NCBI GenBank assembly: GCA_016708905.1
Contig: JADJEV010000003.1
Span: forward strand, 806,001 to 870,000
Length of the DNA: 64,000 nucleotides
Origin: Candidatus Methylophosphatis roskildensis
Lineage (GTDB): Bacteria > Pseudomonadota > Gammaproteobacteria > Burkholderiales > Rhodocyclaceae
Reading direction: 5' to 3'
Notes under the pieces: model-generated
Seen by the model: the letters and a program-made list of their open reading frames with translations, nothing else
Database searches by the model: none
What the model was told of the DNA's origin: nothing
Shown here: in pieces, positions 42,583 to 52,906 of the stretch
Numbering within the stretch: position 1 is the first letter of the stretch
How the letters are laid out: the number at the start of each line of letters is the position of its first letter
Translations under genes and position numbers: made by a program

Positions 42583-45414
42583 TCACTTCTTCCGCCCAAA
42601 AGTCGCGTCCCAGGCATTCTGCGCCGGCTCCACCGCATGCTTCTTAAACGCGGCGCCGGGATCTGCGATCACTTCATCGACAAACCCGTCGATCTTTTGC
42701 TTGACCTGTTCCGTCTGAAGCTGATCGTCCTGGTCAGCTGCGCCGAGCGCATCGAGAACCTGTGACCGTTCTGTCCTCAAGTTACCTTTTGCATCGCGGC
42801 TCAATTGATGTTGCGTCTCGAAACCGCCGATGGCGCTCGACACCTCACCCTTGATCTGCGCACCCGCGGCTTGGACCTCCGCTCTCGTTTGAGACCCGCT
42901 TGCAGGCGGGGGCGACCCGCCGCCACTCGAGAACCGTTCGCCGGCCACTCTGGCGCGATTCTGCGCATTCCGCGAATCGACGTCCGGATTCAATTCAGGG
43001 CTTGCGCTGTTCAAGCGATGGCGTTCCTGCACGTCGCGGAACGACTGGGGCACTGCGCCGCCGTCCGAGAATGTCCGGTTCGGCGGCAGCCCGGAACGGG
43101 CGATCTCGGCATCCGCCATCACATAGAACGCCGCGCTGTTTCCGCCATAGTCGCGCGCATACTGCAACATCATCGGAGAGTGGAAGGGATCCCTGGCGAT
43201 GTCAAAAGCGATGGTCTCCCCGTGCGTGTCTGATTGCGAGATCTTCTCGGCCATCCCGACACGGTCGTTGAACGCCGCCTCCGCGCGCTGCGCCCTCGAC
43301 GTCCGGTCGGCCAACTGCGCCGACAATCGGTCGGCTTCGTTCTGGTCACCGGCCAGCGCGCGGACGAACTGTTGGTCATGAGTCGCCTTGTCTCCAAAGC
43401 GCTTGAAGTCACTAACGTTGTCCTGCGACAGACTATTGAAGATCTTCTTGTCGCTCTCGTTGAGCCCGTCCAGGAACGTCTTGCCGCCCGTCAGACCCGC
43501 CCCGCCTACCGCCAAGCCGGCACGGATGGCGACGCTCGCGACCTGCCCGGAGGACACTCCAAGATCATTGCTGATTGTTGTGGCCGTCTGTGCGGCCCGG
43601 TCGAAGCTTGCCCCTATCTCTTCGTAGCCACTCGTGCCCGAACCAGCGCTGTCTCTCCACGACGACCCCCTCGACGCGCCTCGCTCGAATATCGACGTAA
43701 GGGCGGCGGCGCGCTCCGCGTTTGCAGAGACCGCATCGGAACGGGCGGCCTCGACCGCTTTGTTGGCTTCGGTCACCGCAGCACTCACTACCGAACGCGA
43801 TACGATGCGCGAGGCGAACCCGGAATTGCTCAGCAAGCTCACCGCCTCACGCCCGAAGGCATTGGTGCTGTGGGTGTTTCCCGTCCGATCATTCTGCATC
43901 GTCCGCATGAAGGCGGAGGTGCGGTTCGGACCCAGCGACTGCTGCTCGAAGGACAGGTTGCCCATGCTCGCGTTGCCAATCGCTGCCTGGGACGACGCGG
44001 CGCCTACGGTGCCCTGGATGCTGGACGTACCGGTTAGTGCCGCCTGGCCGATCGTCTCCATGCCCTTGAGTGCCGCCCATGCGATCGCGGGCACCGAGAT
44101 GCACATGTAGCCGACCACGGCCTCGAGCGAGATCGCGTTCGAGTAGATGCTGGACGCGGTTTGCAAGGACATCGCCGTTCCGCCGCCAACATCGGCCGCG
44201 GCAGCCAGCTTGGATGCGGTTGCGATACTGGCCATGTAATTGAGGATCGCATAGACGGGCGGCCACAACTGGATCCAGAAGAGGGTCAGCACATAGGACT
44301 TCAGGGCAATCATGGTCTGCATCCCGCTCGTGAGAAACAGCAGTAGGATGACGAATGGAAACAGCGCGTAGCAGATGGCCTCGATGACGTTGCGGATCAA
44401 CGGCAGGGCTTCCTCGGCGACCTTGCCGTAGTTGGTCCACGATGCGTTGATCTGGGCAACGGCCTGAGCCCGGCCCATGGACAGCAGCAGCGAGGCCGGA
44501 TCATTGGTCCGCTGCCCGATCATCGAACTCGTGTCGTTGACCGCGTTGATCATGGCGTTTTGCAGAATGATGTCGCTGGCGCTCGAAGCGGCCGCAGCCA
44601 GCCGGTTCTTCTGGTACGCCACGGTGATCTGGTTGCCGATGGCAGCCGAGGCCGCCGCAGCCGTCAGGGTCGGATTCAACTGTTGCCCGAGCTTGGTTTG
44701 AATGCCGCCGACCTCGACGAGTGCTCTGGCGTTCAGAATCGGATAGGCGACAGGGCAGGTCACGATCGTCGACACACCGGGAGCGGTGTTGATTGGAGTG
44801 AGGCGGGCCGGGTTGGGCGTCGCCATCAGCGTCCAGATGTTCGGGGAGCTTGAGAAGACCGCAGGATCGATCGTGCCGTCCATCAGGTCAAACTTGGTGC
44901 AGTTGTCGATGAAGGCGATCAGGTCGGTTCGAAACGCCGGATTGACGAATCCAATGTTCCGCGAGTACTTGACCAGACGGCTGCCGAACATCAGGCCGTT
45001 CTGCTGGTAGGACAACTCGCTGGGCAGCGCACCCGGTCCGGGGAGAACCTGAAAGGCCGTTTCGAACAGGCTCGTCAGCACGTTGCCAACCTGGCTGGTC
45101 ATGCTGCCGAACAAGGCGATCCCGAGCGGCACGTTGGCGACGACACTGGCGGGATTGCCGCTAGTCTTGTCGGTGATCTGCACGGTGACCCGCGGCAGGT
45201 AGAGGATCGAATAGACGATCACGACGGTGGCCAGCCACTTCCAGCCCTGCAGGCGCTCGGGGGCGAACGCGTAGGCAATCAGCGCCGCCATGAAACCGAA
45301 CACACCAACGAGCGCGATCGCGCCAGCGTAATCGCCCGATCCGATGATCGCCGCGATCGCATTGAAGATCCCGGCGAGGCTTTCGGCATTCTGGTAGGCA
45401 AAGATCTCGTACAT
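42583..45414 (-). CDS. traG: Conjugal transfer protein TraG
   Basis: 943 residues, last gene of the secretion operon. The N-terminal third has several membrane helices (GAIALVGVFGFMAALIAYAF, VVIVYSILYLP, YALFPFVILLLFLTS) as in TraG_N proteins, and the C-terminal 450 residues are soluble, Ser/Ala/Gln-rich and helical. In F-type systems the N-terminal part works in pilus assembly and the C-terminal part in mating-pair stabilisation and recognition of exclusion proteins. It begins 29 bases after traH. Confidence 0.9.
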   Translation of the reverse strand: MYEIFAYQNAESLAGIFNAIAAIIGSGDYAGAIALVGVFGFMAALIAYAFAPERLQGWKWLATVVIVYSILYLPRVTVQITDKTSGNPASVVANVPLGIALFGSMTSQVGNVLTSLFETAFQVLPGPGALPSELSYQQNGLMFGSRLVKYSRNIGFVNPAFRTDLIAFIDNCTKFDLMDGTIDPAVFSSSPNIWTLMATPNPARLTPINTAPGVSTIVTCPVAYPILNARALVEVGGIQTKLGQQLNPTLTAAAASAAIGNQITVAYQKNRLAAAASSASDIILQNAMINAVNDTSSMIGQRTNDPASLLLSMGRAQAVAQINASWTNYGKVAEEALPLIRNVIEAICYALFPFVILLLFLTSGMQTMIALKSYVLTLFWIQLWPPVYAILNYMASIATASKLAAAADVGGGTAMSLQTASSIYSNAISLEAVVGYMCISVPAIAWAALKGMETIGQAALTGTSSIQGTVGAASSQAAIGNASMGNLSFEQQSLGPNRTSAFMRTMQNDRTGNTHSTNAFGREAVSLLSNSGFASRIVSRSVVSAAVTEANKAVEAARSDAVSANAERAAALTSIFERGASRGSSWRDSAGSGTSGYEEIGASFDRAAQTATTISNDLGVSSGQVASVAIRAGLAVGGAGLTGGKTFLDGLNESDKKIFNSLSQDNVSDFKRFGDKATHDQQFVRALAGDQNEADRLSAQLADRTSRAQRAEAAFNDRVGMAEKISQSDTHGETIAFDIARDPFHSPMMLQYARDYGGNSAAFYVMADAEIARSGLPPNRTFSDGGAVPQSFRDVQERHRLNSASPELNPDVDSRNAQNRARVAGERFSSGGGSPPPASGSQTRAEVQAAGAQIKGEVSSAIGGFETQHQLSRDAKGNLRTERSQVLDALGAADQDDQLQTEQVKQKIDGFVDEVIADPGAAFKKHAVEPAQNAWDATFGRKK

Positions 45415-45443
45415 CGTCCACCTCTATTCAAAGTGCGTTGCCG

Positions 45444-46901
45444 CTACTTGGTCATGAATGCCGCCTGGTATCCGAGCATGTCCACGACGTTCTGTGGCAT
45501 GCTCGCGCGCAACTGCCGCTCGAGCATCTCGAGGGTCGATGCGATGGCCGAGAACTTGGTCACCTTCGCATAGTGGGCAATCTTCTCTTGCCCGAGGGCG
45601 GTCAGCATGGTGCGGGCGTGCTCGGATAGCAGCTTCATGTGGTCCCGCTGCTCCTTGTTGAGCTTGTAGTTTTTCATCGTCGCGCCCATGCCGACCCGCA
45701 GATTGCGCTCCAGGAAGGTGTACGCATAGTCGGCCGCGATCACGCCACGGTACTGGTCGATCAGCGTCTCGGCCATACCCAGGCTGACATCCGAGTTGCC
45801 AATCGAGAGCATGCGATAGACCGGCTCGGACACCTGATTGACGAAGCCGACTTCCGGCGAGTTGTTCGGAATCTCGGTGCGAGACCGGATGTGATCCGAG
45901 ATGCTGGTCATCATGTCGGTAACCTTCTTCAGAAACGGGGTGTGGATGTAGGGCACCTCGGAGACCACGTCGCAATCGGTGAAGTTGTTACAGCGGAGCA
46001 GAGTGATGTTGATGTTTCCCCCACCCGCGTCGTTGTCGCCATAAAGCAGCTTGTTGGCGCTCGTGAGGGTCGGCATTTTCGGAATCGCCTCGCCGCCCGC
46101 TCCATCCGGTGGATAGATATAGGTACCCACCATGCTCATGATGAACTCGCGTTCCTGGTCGTCGATCGTGTTGATTGCCTTGAGCGCTATCCAGGTAAGG
46201 TTTCCAACCAACGGGGGAAGATTCTTGATGTTCGGATCGGATGACCGACGCGCGCTGGAAAGGATGCCCGTACGATCTCTTTGACACTGCTTCTTGCCGT
46301 CGTCCGCATCGGTCGCGCTTCCCATCCAGACGGCGACCTTGCCGCAAGCCTCGTCGGCATCGAAACCCACTGACTCGGCAGCACTGGATGCGAGCGTAAC
46401 GGCCGTTTCGCACGACCCGATCCGTTTGTTGTTGACCATGTCCATATAGGGCTGCAGCCACTTGGTCACCCCGCCGAGCAGGGGGGAGAGAACATCCAGT
46501 GCCACCTGGAACGCAACCCCGGGGAGCGCGGCCGTGATGTTTTTCAGCATGTTCTTGAGCTCCTGGCCGGAGATGTGCGAGAAGCTGCCGGCAAAGAGAT
46601 CGATGCCGCCACATCCACCCCGGGAATTCGGAAACTGCAGCGCCGCGAACTGGTAGCTCTTGTTGGGCGAGCGCATGTAGAAGCTGCCCCCGGTATAGGT
46701 GTTGTGGACCTGGCCCTTGAACGCCCCCGGTGCCGTGTAGTTGCCGATCGTCCCCAGGTCGTTGAACATCCTGTTCACCTCGGCATTCAAGTCCCCGGCA
46801 TAGGCCGGGAGCGGGGCGAAGGCCAGTCCGAAACACGAAAGAAGAATGACGACGCCCCTGAGCAATTCGGCGGCGGCGGTAAGAGCGGGGCGAGCATTCA
46901 T
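45444..46901 (-). CDS. traH: Conjugal transfer protein TraH
   Basis: 485 residues with a signal peptide (LLSCFGLAFAPLPAYA). TraH features include the N-terminal YTAPGAFKGQ and GGSFYMRSP stretches, GGCGGIDLFAGSFS with paired cysteines, and a long C-terminal helical region. Periplasmic, needed for F-pilus assembly together with TraF and TraW. Follows traF by 17 bases. Confidence 0.93.
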   Translation of the reverse strand: MNARPALTAAAELLRGVVILLSCFGLAFAPLPAYAGDLNAEVNRMFNDLGTIGNYTAPGAFKGQVHNTYTGGSFYMRSPNKSYQFAALQFPNSRGGCGGIDLFAGSFSHISGQELKNMLKNITAALPGVAFQVALDVLSPLLGGVTKWLQPYMDMVNNKRIGSCETAVTLASSAAESVGFDADEACGKVAVWMGSATDADDGKKQCQRDRTGILSSARRSSDPNIKNLPPLVGNLTWIALKAINTIDDQEREFIMSMVGTYIYPPDGAGGEAIPKMPTLTSANKLLYGDNDAGGGNINITLLRCNNFTDCDVVSEVPYIHTPFLKKVTDMMTSISDHIRSRTEIPNNSPEVGFVNQVSEPVYRMLSIGNSDVSLGMAETLIDQYRGVIAADYAYTFLERNLRVGMGATMKNYKLNKEQRDHMKLLSEHARTMLTALGQEKIAHYAKVTKFSAIASTLEMLERQLRASMPQNVVDMLGYQAAFMTK

Positions 46902-46918
46902 GGCGGTCTCCGATGTGG

Positions 46919-47806
46919 TTATTGCCGGGGCAATTGCTGGGTGAGTGAGGGCAGCATGTCGCGTGTCTGGGGCGTCATGACCACGCTGATGCGTTCGAGC
47001 AGTTGCGAGGACGAGAGCACCCCGAAGCCCAATGGCGTGATCGTCCCGGAAGTGGGTTGCGCGATGAAGGTGGCCGGCACCTGGGCCACGTTGAGCGTCT
47101 TCGAAATCCCGTTGTCTTCGCGGGGATTGGGGAACTCCGGCAACCCGCCCCCGTCGAGCGAGACCGGCACGACGGTGAGCCCATGCTGATCTGCAAACGC
47201 CTTCAGAATCGGCGCATAGGTGTGGCAGTAAGGACAGTCCCCCCGGAAAAAGAAGAAGATCACGTGATCCTTCGCCAGATCGGCGATCTTCCGCGATTGC
47301 GAGAACCCTTCCTGCTGGTTGTAGGTGCGGATCGCCAATGCATTGACCGGCCGGCCTTCGAGGGTCAGGTCGAGATCCGCGTGGGTCCAGCCCAGTCTTT
47401 GTGCCACGTCGGCGAAGTAGCTGGCCCGCCGCACGACCTTGGCTTCGAGCTCCATGTAGCGCAGCACGTTATGTTCCGTCGGATTCATGATCGCGATCTT
47501 GCGGGAGTCCTCAAGCCGCTTTTGCAACTTCTCGAGTTCGACGATCTCCTTCGCTTTCGCCGGCGCCTTCTTCGTCTCGCGAGGCGGCTCGGCGACCGGC
47601 TTCTCGGGCGGTTCGGGGATCGGATCCTCGTACCAGTGCCAGCCGCGTTCGGCGTCGCCCCAGTACGAGTTGTCGAGCAGACGACTCTGCGCATTCACGG
47701 TCACATATCGCCGGCCGGCCTCGGCGGCCGCCGCATGCCCTGCGACGAGAGTGGAAAGCAGCGTGAACAACACGGATACCACTGAGAGAAATGGATGTCT
47801 GGCCAC
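46919..47806 (-). CDS. traF: Conjugal transfer protein TraF, thioredoxin-like
   Basis: 295 residues from a GTG; signal peptide, then a region with WHWYEDPIPEPPE, typical of F-type TraF, and a thioredoxin-fold C-terminus with CPYC near residue 189. Many TraF proteins lack the CxxC; here it is present, so redox activity toward TraN, TraU and TraH is plausible. Overlap with the upstream gene's stop is close (two bases apart). Confidence 0.92.
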   Translation of the reverse strand: MARHPFLSVVSVLFTLLSTLVAGHAAAAEAGRRYVTVNAQSRLLDNSYWGDAERGWHWYEDPIPEPPEKPVAEPPRETKKAPAKAKEIVELEKLQKRLEDSRKIAIMNPTEHNVLRYMELEAKVVRRASYFADVAQRLGWTHADLDLTLEGRPVNALAIRTYNQQEGFSQSRKIADLAKDHVIFFFFRGDCPYCHTYAPILKAFADQHGLTVVPVSLDGGGLPEFPNPREDNGISKTLNVAQVPATFIAQPTSGTITPLGFGVLSSSQLLERISVVMTPQTRDMLPSLTQQLPRQ

Positions 47807-47808
47807 GA

Positions 47809-48240
47809 TTAACCCCCGGGTTGCTTGGGAAACCGCCCACTGCGGCAGTAGGAGATCTGGTAGGTGAATTTGATATCCTGGGCGATGGTGCCGTTCTTGG
47901 TCGCGCGGCGTTCTTCCTCGGTCATCAGCTTCAACCCGCGTTCGTCCGGATAGGCGTTGCGTTGCAGTGTCGTCACTTCCAGGCGCTTGCAGCCAGCCTC
48001 GGGCAAATCGCGGACCGCCTTGACGTCAATCTCCATCGGTTCGCGCGTCTTAAACATGTTGGTCATGAACTGCTGACTCTGGCCCGTTAGCACACCGTGC
48101 GACTCGCCGTTCTCGATGGCCGCGATAAACAACGGGCGAACCGATGACACCTCGACGCGATCTGCCGCCGACGCATCTAGCGCAATGAGGGCGGCCAATA
48201 TCACGGGCCACCATGCGGCTTTCAGCGGATTTGTGGCCAC
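47809..48240 (-). CDS. Periplasmic protein of the tra operon, unknown
   Basis: 143 residues from a GTG seven bases after AAAGGAG. A signal peptide (WWPVILAALIALDASA) precedes a compact domain with two cysteines (GCKRLEV, ISYCRSG). It stands between traN and traF. I do not recognise the family; position suggests a periplasmic accessory of pilus assembly. Confidence 0.7.
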   Translation of the reverse strand: MATNPLKAAWWPVILAALIALDASAADRVEVSSVRPLFIAAIENGESHGVLTGQSQQFMTNMFKTREPMEIDVKAVRDLPEAGCKRLEVTTLQRNAYPDERGLKLMTEEERRATKNGTIAQDIKFTYQISYCRSGRFPKQPGG

Positions 48241-48253
48241 CGCACTTCTCCTT

Positions 48254-51139
48254 TCAGCATTTCCCGTTTCCGAAATAGCAGCTTGGTGCGCGCGAAGTCT
48301 GGTTCGCGATCGCCGCCGGGAGATTCGGCATCGTCGGGACGATGTCGGCGTAGAACTCGGTGAGGTCCATGGCGGCGAAGTTGAGCCGCTGCAGCTCATC
48401 GATCGTGAAGCCATCGCAGCGCGGCGACTGCGCGCTGCCCCACGGCGTTCCGAGTTGCGCCCGGCCTTGTTCATTGATGATTCGCGACAGGCGGCTGTTG
48501 AAGCAACAGAACGTCCTGGTCCGCTTGGTACACGAACCAAAGATCGAATTCGACGAGCAGTACTCGCCGAGATCCACGCAGAGTCGCGCCTCGCGTTTCA
48601 TCGCTGTGACCTGGGAGGACTCCGGGCAGTCGAGTATTCCCGACCACTGAATGATGGCCATGATGATTGCGATCCAGGCAAAGACACTGAGGCTGGACAG
48701 AAAGCTCATGACGGAGATGTCACCCGCGGCCACGCCGGCGAGCGCGGAGTTGAATCCGCTAAATCCGCCGGCAAGAGACTCAAAAGCGCTCATTACCCAC
48801 TCGGGCGCATCGGCGACGAACAACGCGTCATGGGTGTAGGTCGAGAACGCGGCTTTGTAGAGGGTGGTTGCTGTGCTCGCGACCGACGCGTTATTGAGGA
48901 GCGAACCCGAACCTGATCCCGCCTGGTTGCAACAGTTGACGAGACCCCACAGCCGTTTGTCGCAACGATTGTCCGCGCCCTTGAATACCCGCATGGTGGC
49001 CGGATCGAGATAGCGGCCCGCCTCGCGGCCGGCCTCCATGAACGCGACGGTGCGGGCGAAGTCTTCATCGGCCGGGGGTTGCTCGGGTCCGCAGTCCTTG
49101 ACCGTACTGAAGACCGCGTCGCGGACCTTGCAATTGAAGTCGGTTCGCCAGGCGGTGCAGATGGGCGGGGTAAAGGACGCGTCCGAGTCGATGCACGCGG
49201 GCTCTCCCGACTGCGTGCATTCGCCGACGCGGGGATTCGCACAGTCGGAAAGCTTGGAAAGGTCCAGGCAGTCGAAGCTGTTGCCGAACCCCCAGCAACT
49301 GCGGGTGACCGGATGATCGTTGATCACGCGCGTCTCGGCCGGCACCGTGCATGCGCTCGTCTTGCGCTCGCATTTGTTCAGCACGCCACCGGCGACCGGC
49401 CCTCGGATCGGTGTATCCACGCCATCCGGCGGGAGCTTGCCGGGCGGTACCCGCGCTTCGAGCCCTGCGCAACCGTTGGCCCAGTTCTCCGCCTCGACGG
49501 CGATGGCGGGCACCACGACATCGACCGCGCGGATCGGGGCCACGGTTACCGCGCCGCTTGCTGGGTCGGTACAGACGTCCTGCAACGTCGAGGGTGGAAG
49601 CAGCGCGGTCGTCGGTCCCGTGAGCGGCGGGTCGCAATACGGCTTCTGCTGCGGCTGAACGCAGGTCCATGTCCCGGAACCGGGGGGTGCATCGTCGCGT
49701 GTCGGCCCGGCAGTCGAACCGGCCGGGCAGGTCCACGTCACCGCGACGTCGAGCGATTTCTGGCAGGTCTGCCCGAGGTTGCGTTCGAGGTAGCTGTAGC
49801 AGCTCTGCGTGTTGTATAGCGCCGGGGAGATCGGCTTGGTCACTTCCGCACAGGTGGGCGAACAGTTCGAGACGACCGTCGTACTGCCCGCACTGGTGGG
49901 ACACTGGTAGGTGTCCTGGAAGATGCCGCAGAGCGTCGGGTTGTCGGGCACCGCCTCGCGGCAGGCCGAGCTCTGCAGCGTGCAGCCCTTGGCCGCCAAA
50001 GGCGCGCACTCGTTCGGTGGCGAGCCGCCGGAGCAATCGTAGGTCGATTGATACTCCCAGCAGGCGGCGAACACGTCCTGGCCCTGGATCTTCTTGGTCG
50101 ACGGTCCCTCGACGCAGGACGGCCCCGACAAGCGGGTGCAGGCGCCGAAGCCGCCGTTGGCCTCCAGGCTCGCGCAGCCGTTGTCCCATGTGTCCGCAAC
50201 CGTGACCGCCCCGTTGGGACGGGGAATCGACGAATTGAGAACGAAGGGCCCGACATCGACGATCGTCGTGCCGTCGGTTCCAAGCGTGGGCTCGCCGAAC
50301 TTGAACGTGAAATCGCAGTTCGAGCCCGAGCAACCAGGGCTGGGTGCCACGGCCACATAGAACGGATTGACGCAACGGCCTTCCCAGTGAGGCGAAAGCG
50401 GGGCCAGCACCTGGAATGCGGAGACACCGCTGACCGGCAGGTCGCGCGTCTGCCAACCGATGCACGAGTCCCGGCCGCCGTGGGCATAGAAACGATAGGT
50501 TTGCATGCCATCGCTTCGCGTCGGATCGCAATAGGCCTGCACGAGCATCTCGTCGAACGGGTTGCGTTCGACCCGTCCGGCATTGATCCACGTGCCCGGT
50601 GTGCACGAGGTACCCCTCGTCACTTCCCCGGTCAGCTTCTTCGAACAACGGAGCATGCCGAGCGCCGCGTAGCGATCGCATTTCCTGGTCTCGAATCCGC
50701 CGGCGGTCGGCACGGTGGAGGTCGTACAGCCCGCGTAGTAGGGCGTCAGATCGCCCAGGATGGAACCCGGATCGTTGGCGATATCCCTCACCCCGGCGAT
50801 TGCCGGGTCATACGGTCCAAGTGGTGGCTTCGGGGCAACGGCCGAAGAGATCCCGCTCGAGACCGCCTGACAGGCCGGATCGGTCGAGCTCGCGCATGCG
50901 CTGACCCGGGCGTTCGACAGGGTGCTCAGGCTGGGATTGCCGTAATACCCGGTCTCCGGCGGCGCACTGGTAAGACCGGGCACCACGGCACCCGCGCTCG
51001 GCGTCGAGACGAAGCCCTGTATGGTGATGTTTGCAGAGGCCGCCGCGGCGGCCGCCTCATCCCGGGGGCTCTGTGCATAGACGATGGTCTGATTGGCCAG
51101 AACGCAGAACAGCACGATCCGGGCGATGAGCTTTTGCAT
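48254..51139 (-). CDS. traN: Mating-pair stabilisation protein TraN
   Basis: 961 residues with a signal peptide (LIARIVLFCVLANQTIVYAQ) and dozens of cysteines in repeated units such as CSGSNCDFTFKFG, the mark of TraN. In F plasmids TraN is an outer-membrane adhesin that recognises recipient porins. Near the C-terminus a hydrophobic helix (FAWIAIIMAIIQWSG) and DCPESSQVTAMKREARLC match the conserved TraN end. Its folding should depend on the DsbC encoded in the operon. The long variable N-terminal region may set recipient range. Confidence 0.9.
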   Translation of the reverse strand: MQKLIARIVLFCVLANQTIVYAQSPRDEAAAAAASANITIQGFVSTPSAGAVVPGLTSAPPETGYYGNPSLSTLSNARVSACASSTDPACQAVSSGISSAVAPKPPLGPYDPAIAGVRDIANDPGSILGDLTPYYAGCTTSTVPTAGGFETRKCDRYAALGMLRCSKKLTGEVTRGTSCTPGTWINAGRVERNPFDEMLVQAYCDPTRSDGMQTYRFYAHGGRDSCIGWQTRDLPVSGVSAFQVLAPLSPHWEGRCVNPFYVAVAPSPGCSGSNCDFTFKFGEPTLGTDGTTIVDVGPFVLNSSIPRPNGAVTVADTWDNGCASLEANGGFGACTRLSGPSCVEGPSTKKIQGQDVFAACWEYQSTYDCSGGSPPNECAPLAAKGCTLQSSACREAVPDNPTLCGIFQDTYQCPTSAGSTTVVSNCSPTCAEVTKPISPALYNTQSCYSYLERNLGQTCQKSLDVAVTWTCPAGSTAGPTRDDAPPGSGTWTCVQPQQKPYCDPPLTGPTTALLPPSTLQDVCTDPASGAVTVAPIRAVDVVVPAIAVEAENWANGCAGLEARVPPGKLPPDGVDTPIRGPVAGGVLNKCERKTSACTVPAETRVINDHPVTRSCWGFGNSFDCLDLSKLSDCANPRVGECTQSGEPACIDSDASFTPPICTAWRTDFNCKVRDAVFSTVKDCGPEQPPADEDFARTVAFMEAGREAGRYLDPATMRVFKGADNRCDKRLWGLVNCCNQAGSGSGSLLNNASVASTATTLYKAAFSTYTHDALFVADAPEWVMSAFESLAGGFSGFNSALAGVAAGDISVMSFLSSLSVFAWIAIIMAIIQWSGILDCPESSQVTAMKREARLCVDLGEYCSSNSIFGSCTKRTRTFCCFNSRLSRIINEQGRAQLGTPWGSAQSPRCDGFTIDELQRLNFAAMDLTEFYADIVPTMPNLPAAIANQTSRAPSCYFGNGKC

Positions 51140-51141
51140 GC

Positions 51142-51894
51142 TCAGCCCCTCAATCCGCGCAGAAAATGACCCGCTTCGCCGTTGAAGCCGGGGGCCTGCC
51201 GCTGCATGAACTCAAGTGCATAGTCGAGGCTCACGTCACCCGATACGGATACATAAGCATCGTTGCGAAAACACTGGGCATCGCCACAGGAGACGGGTTG
51301 CGCGCCGGCTCGAACCAGCACGAATGTCGGCGTCCGGTCGACCGCGAAGCGCTCGAAGGATTGCGGATCGATCTGGAAGGCCACTTTGCGCGAACCGATC
51401 AGCTGCTGGACGCGCAACACGGTCTGCTTGAGTGAGGATTCGGTCAGACCGCGCAGCACCAGGGTCGCACCACTCCTGGCCGCCTGATCGACCAGGCGCG
51501 CCAAGGTTTTCGCCGGCATCGAGAAGCTCACGAAGACCAGCAGCGACGGTGTCTGCGACATGGCCGCGCCGGCGGCGAGCGCCTGCTTGACCGCCGGCTC
51601 GAAGCCTTTGGTGATCGTGCGCAGGTCGACATCTGCCGGCGTGGCCGGTTTTGGCAGCGCGTCGAGTTTCGGCGTCGACGGCGCCGGGGTCGCTGCAATC
51701 TCCCTTTCGGTGGGCTGGTGCAAGCCGCGGATCGCCCGTTCGATCTGCGCGTCGGTCGGCTGCGCAAGGTCGCGCTTGACCCGTTCGACGTCTGCATCGG
51801 TCACCGGGGGCAAAAGATCGTCCGCCTGCACGATGCCGGTGACCGCACTGGAGCAGAGCACAATCCCAAACAACTGTCTGAACCCGATACGCAT
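51142..51894 (-). CDS. trbC: Pilin assembly protein TrbC (F type)
   Basis: 250 residues with a signal peptide (LFGIVLCSSAVTGIVQA). The thioredoxin-like TrbC_Ftype domain is clear: LLVFVSFSMPAKTLARLV, GATLVLRGL, RTPTFVLVRAG. No CxxC in the usual place. Periplasmic, acts with TraW in pilus assembly. Starts two bases upstream of the end of traU's region, so it is tightly coupled. Confidence 0.9.
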   Translation of the reverse strand: MRIGFRQLFGIVLCSSAVTGIVQADDLLPPVTDADVERVKRDLAQPTDAQIERAIRGLHQPTEREIAATPAPSTPKLDALPKPATPADVDLRTITKGFEPAVKQALAAGAAMSQTPSLLVFVSFSMPAKTLARLVDQAARSGATLVLRGLTESSLKQTVLRVQQLIGSRKVAFQIDPQSFERFAVDRTPTFVLVRAGAQPVSCGDAQCFRNDAYVSVSGDVSLDYALEFMQRQAPGFNGEAGHFLRGLRG

Positions 51895-51898
51895 GGCC

Positions 51899-52906
51899 TC
51901 AAAACCCCACACAGCAGTTCTTCTTGCGAAAGAGCATGTAGGCGAAATCCTCGCCCTTGACGGGGATCTCGCGGCCGGCGCCCCAGGCGACGGTTTGCCG
52001 GCCGAACGGCTGGCAGCATTTGCCGAGGATCTTCTTGGTATTGGGGATCGGAAACAGCATCTGGGTCTTGTAGGCGCGCTTGTCCATCTGCGGCAGGAAG
52101 TAGGGCCCGCACAGCGCCTTCTCGCCGTGGTAGCCCCAGGTGACGAACTCACGATGCATCTTGGCGGTGAAGCGCTGCGCGATCAGCATGGACGAGCGCA
52201 CCCCGCCCATGTGCTGGCTGACCCATCCGTCCATCGGATAGGTCACGCCCTGGCAGCCGGCGCACCAGAACAGCCGCTCGAGGCCGAAGCCGATCGAGGA
52301 CGCCACGCAATCGGCTGCACAGGCGGCGACCGCGACGGGATTGGCGAAGAGCACCGCCTCGGCATTGAGAATCAGGGTCAGCTCGTCGTCATTCCAGAGC
52401 GGATCGACTTCCGTCAGGTAGGCGATGTCGAGCGATCCCTGTTCGAGGCACGGATAGTCGCCCAACACTTCGAGCCAGGTCAGAACCGGATTGAAATGGA
52501 AGTGCGCCTGATAGAAGGCCTCCTGGTCGCCGAACATCGACACCCGCCGGCCGTGTTCGGGCGCGGCAATGCCCGGGTTGAGATCCACGCCACCGAGGGA
52601 GGGCAGACAGAACGGACGACGGACCACCTCGACGATCCGGGACGGTTCCCAGAAGCCCACCGCCAGTCCGATCGTCGGATTGACGATGCAGCTGCAGACC
52701 GGGTTGCTCGGGTTGAATTCGGGTACATCTTCCTGATCGCCGAAGTTGCCGACCGTCGCGGTGCCGATGGTCAGCGGCAGCACGCAGCTCCAGCAGATGT
52801 CCGTGATCGGATTGGGAAACTTGCCGATGCAGGTGGTGGCGGCCAGCGCCATTCCCCCACTGAGGCCTGCGAGAATCAGCAATATGGCCAGACGAATCGC
52901 GTTCAT
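51899..52906 (-). CDS. traU: Conjugal transfer protein TraU
   Basis: 335 residues, signal peptide (LAILLILAGLSGGMALA) and many cysteines at family positions: ITDICWSCVLP, VCSCIVNPT, FWCAGCQG, KKNCCVG. TraU is a periplasmic protein required for DNA transfer and mating-pair stabilisation in F-type systems, with disulfides formed by DsbC-type helpers. ATGA overlap with traW upstream. Confidence 0.95.
   Translation of the reverse strand: MNAIRLAILLILAGLSGGMALAATTCIGKFPNPITDICWSCVLPLTIGTATVGNFGDQEDVPEFNPSNPVCSCIVNPTIGLAVGFWEPSRIVEVVRRPFCLPSLGGVDLNPGIAAPEHGRRVSMFGDQEAFYQAHFHFNPVLTWLEVLGDYPCLEQGSLDIAYLTEVDPLWNDDELTLILNAEAVLFANPVAVAACAADCVASSIGFGLERLFWCAGCQGVTYPMDGWVSQHMGGVRSSMLIAQRFTAKMHREFVTWGYHGEKALCGPYFLPQMDKRAYKTQMLFPIPNTKKILGKCCQPFGRQTVAWGAGREIPVKGEDFAYMLFRKKNCCVGF

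Noticed and set aside
49065..50681. 538-codon second minus-strand frame inside traN
   Set aside because: Arginine-rich out-of-frame shadow; traN has its signal peptide and cysteine pattern in the other frame.
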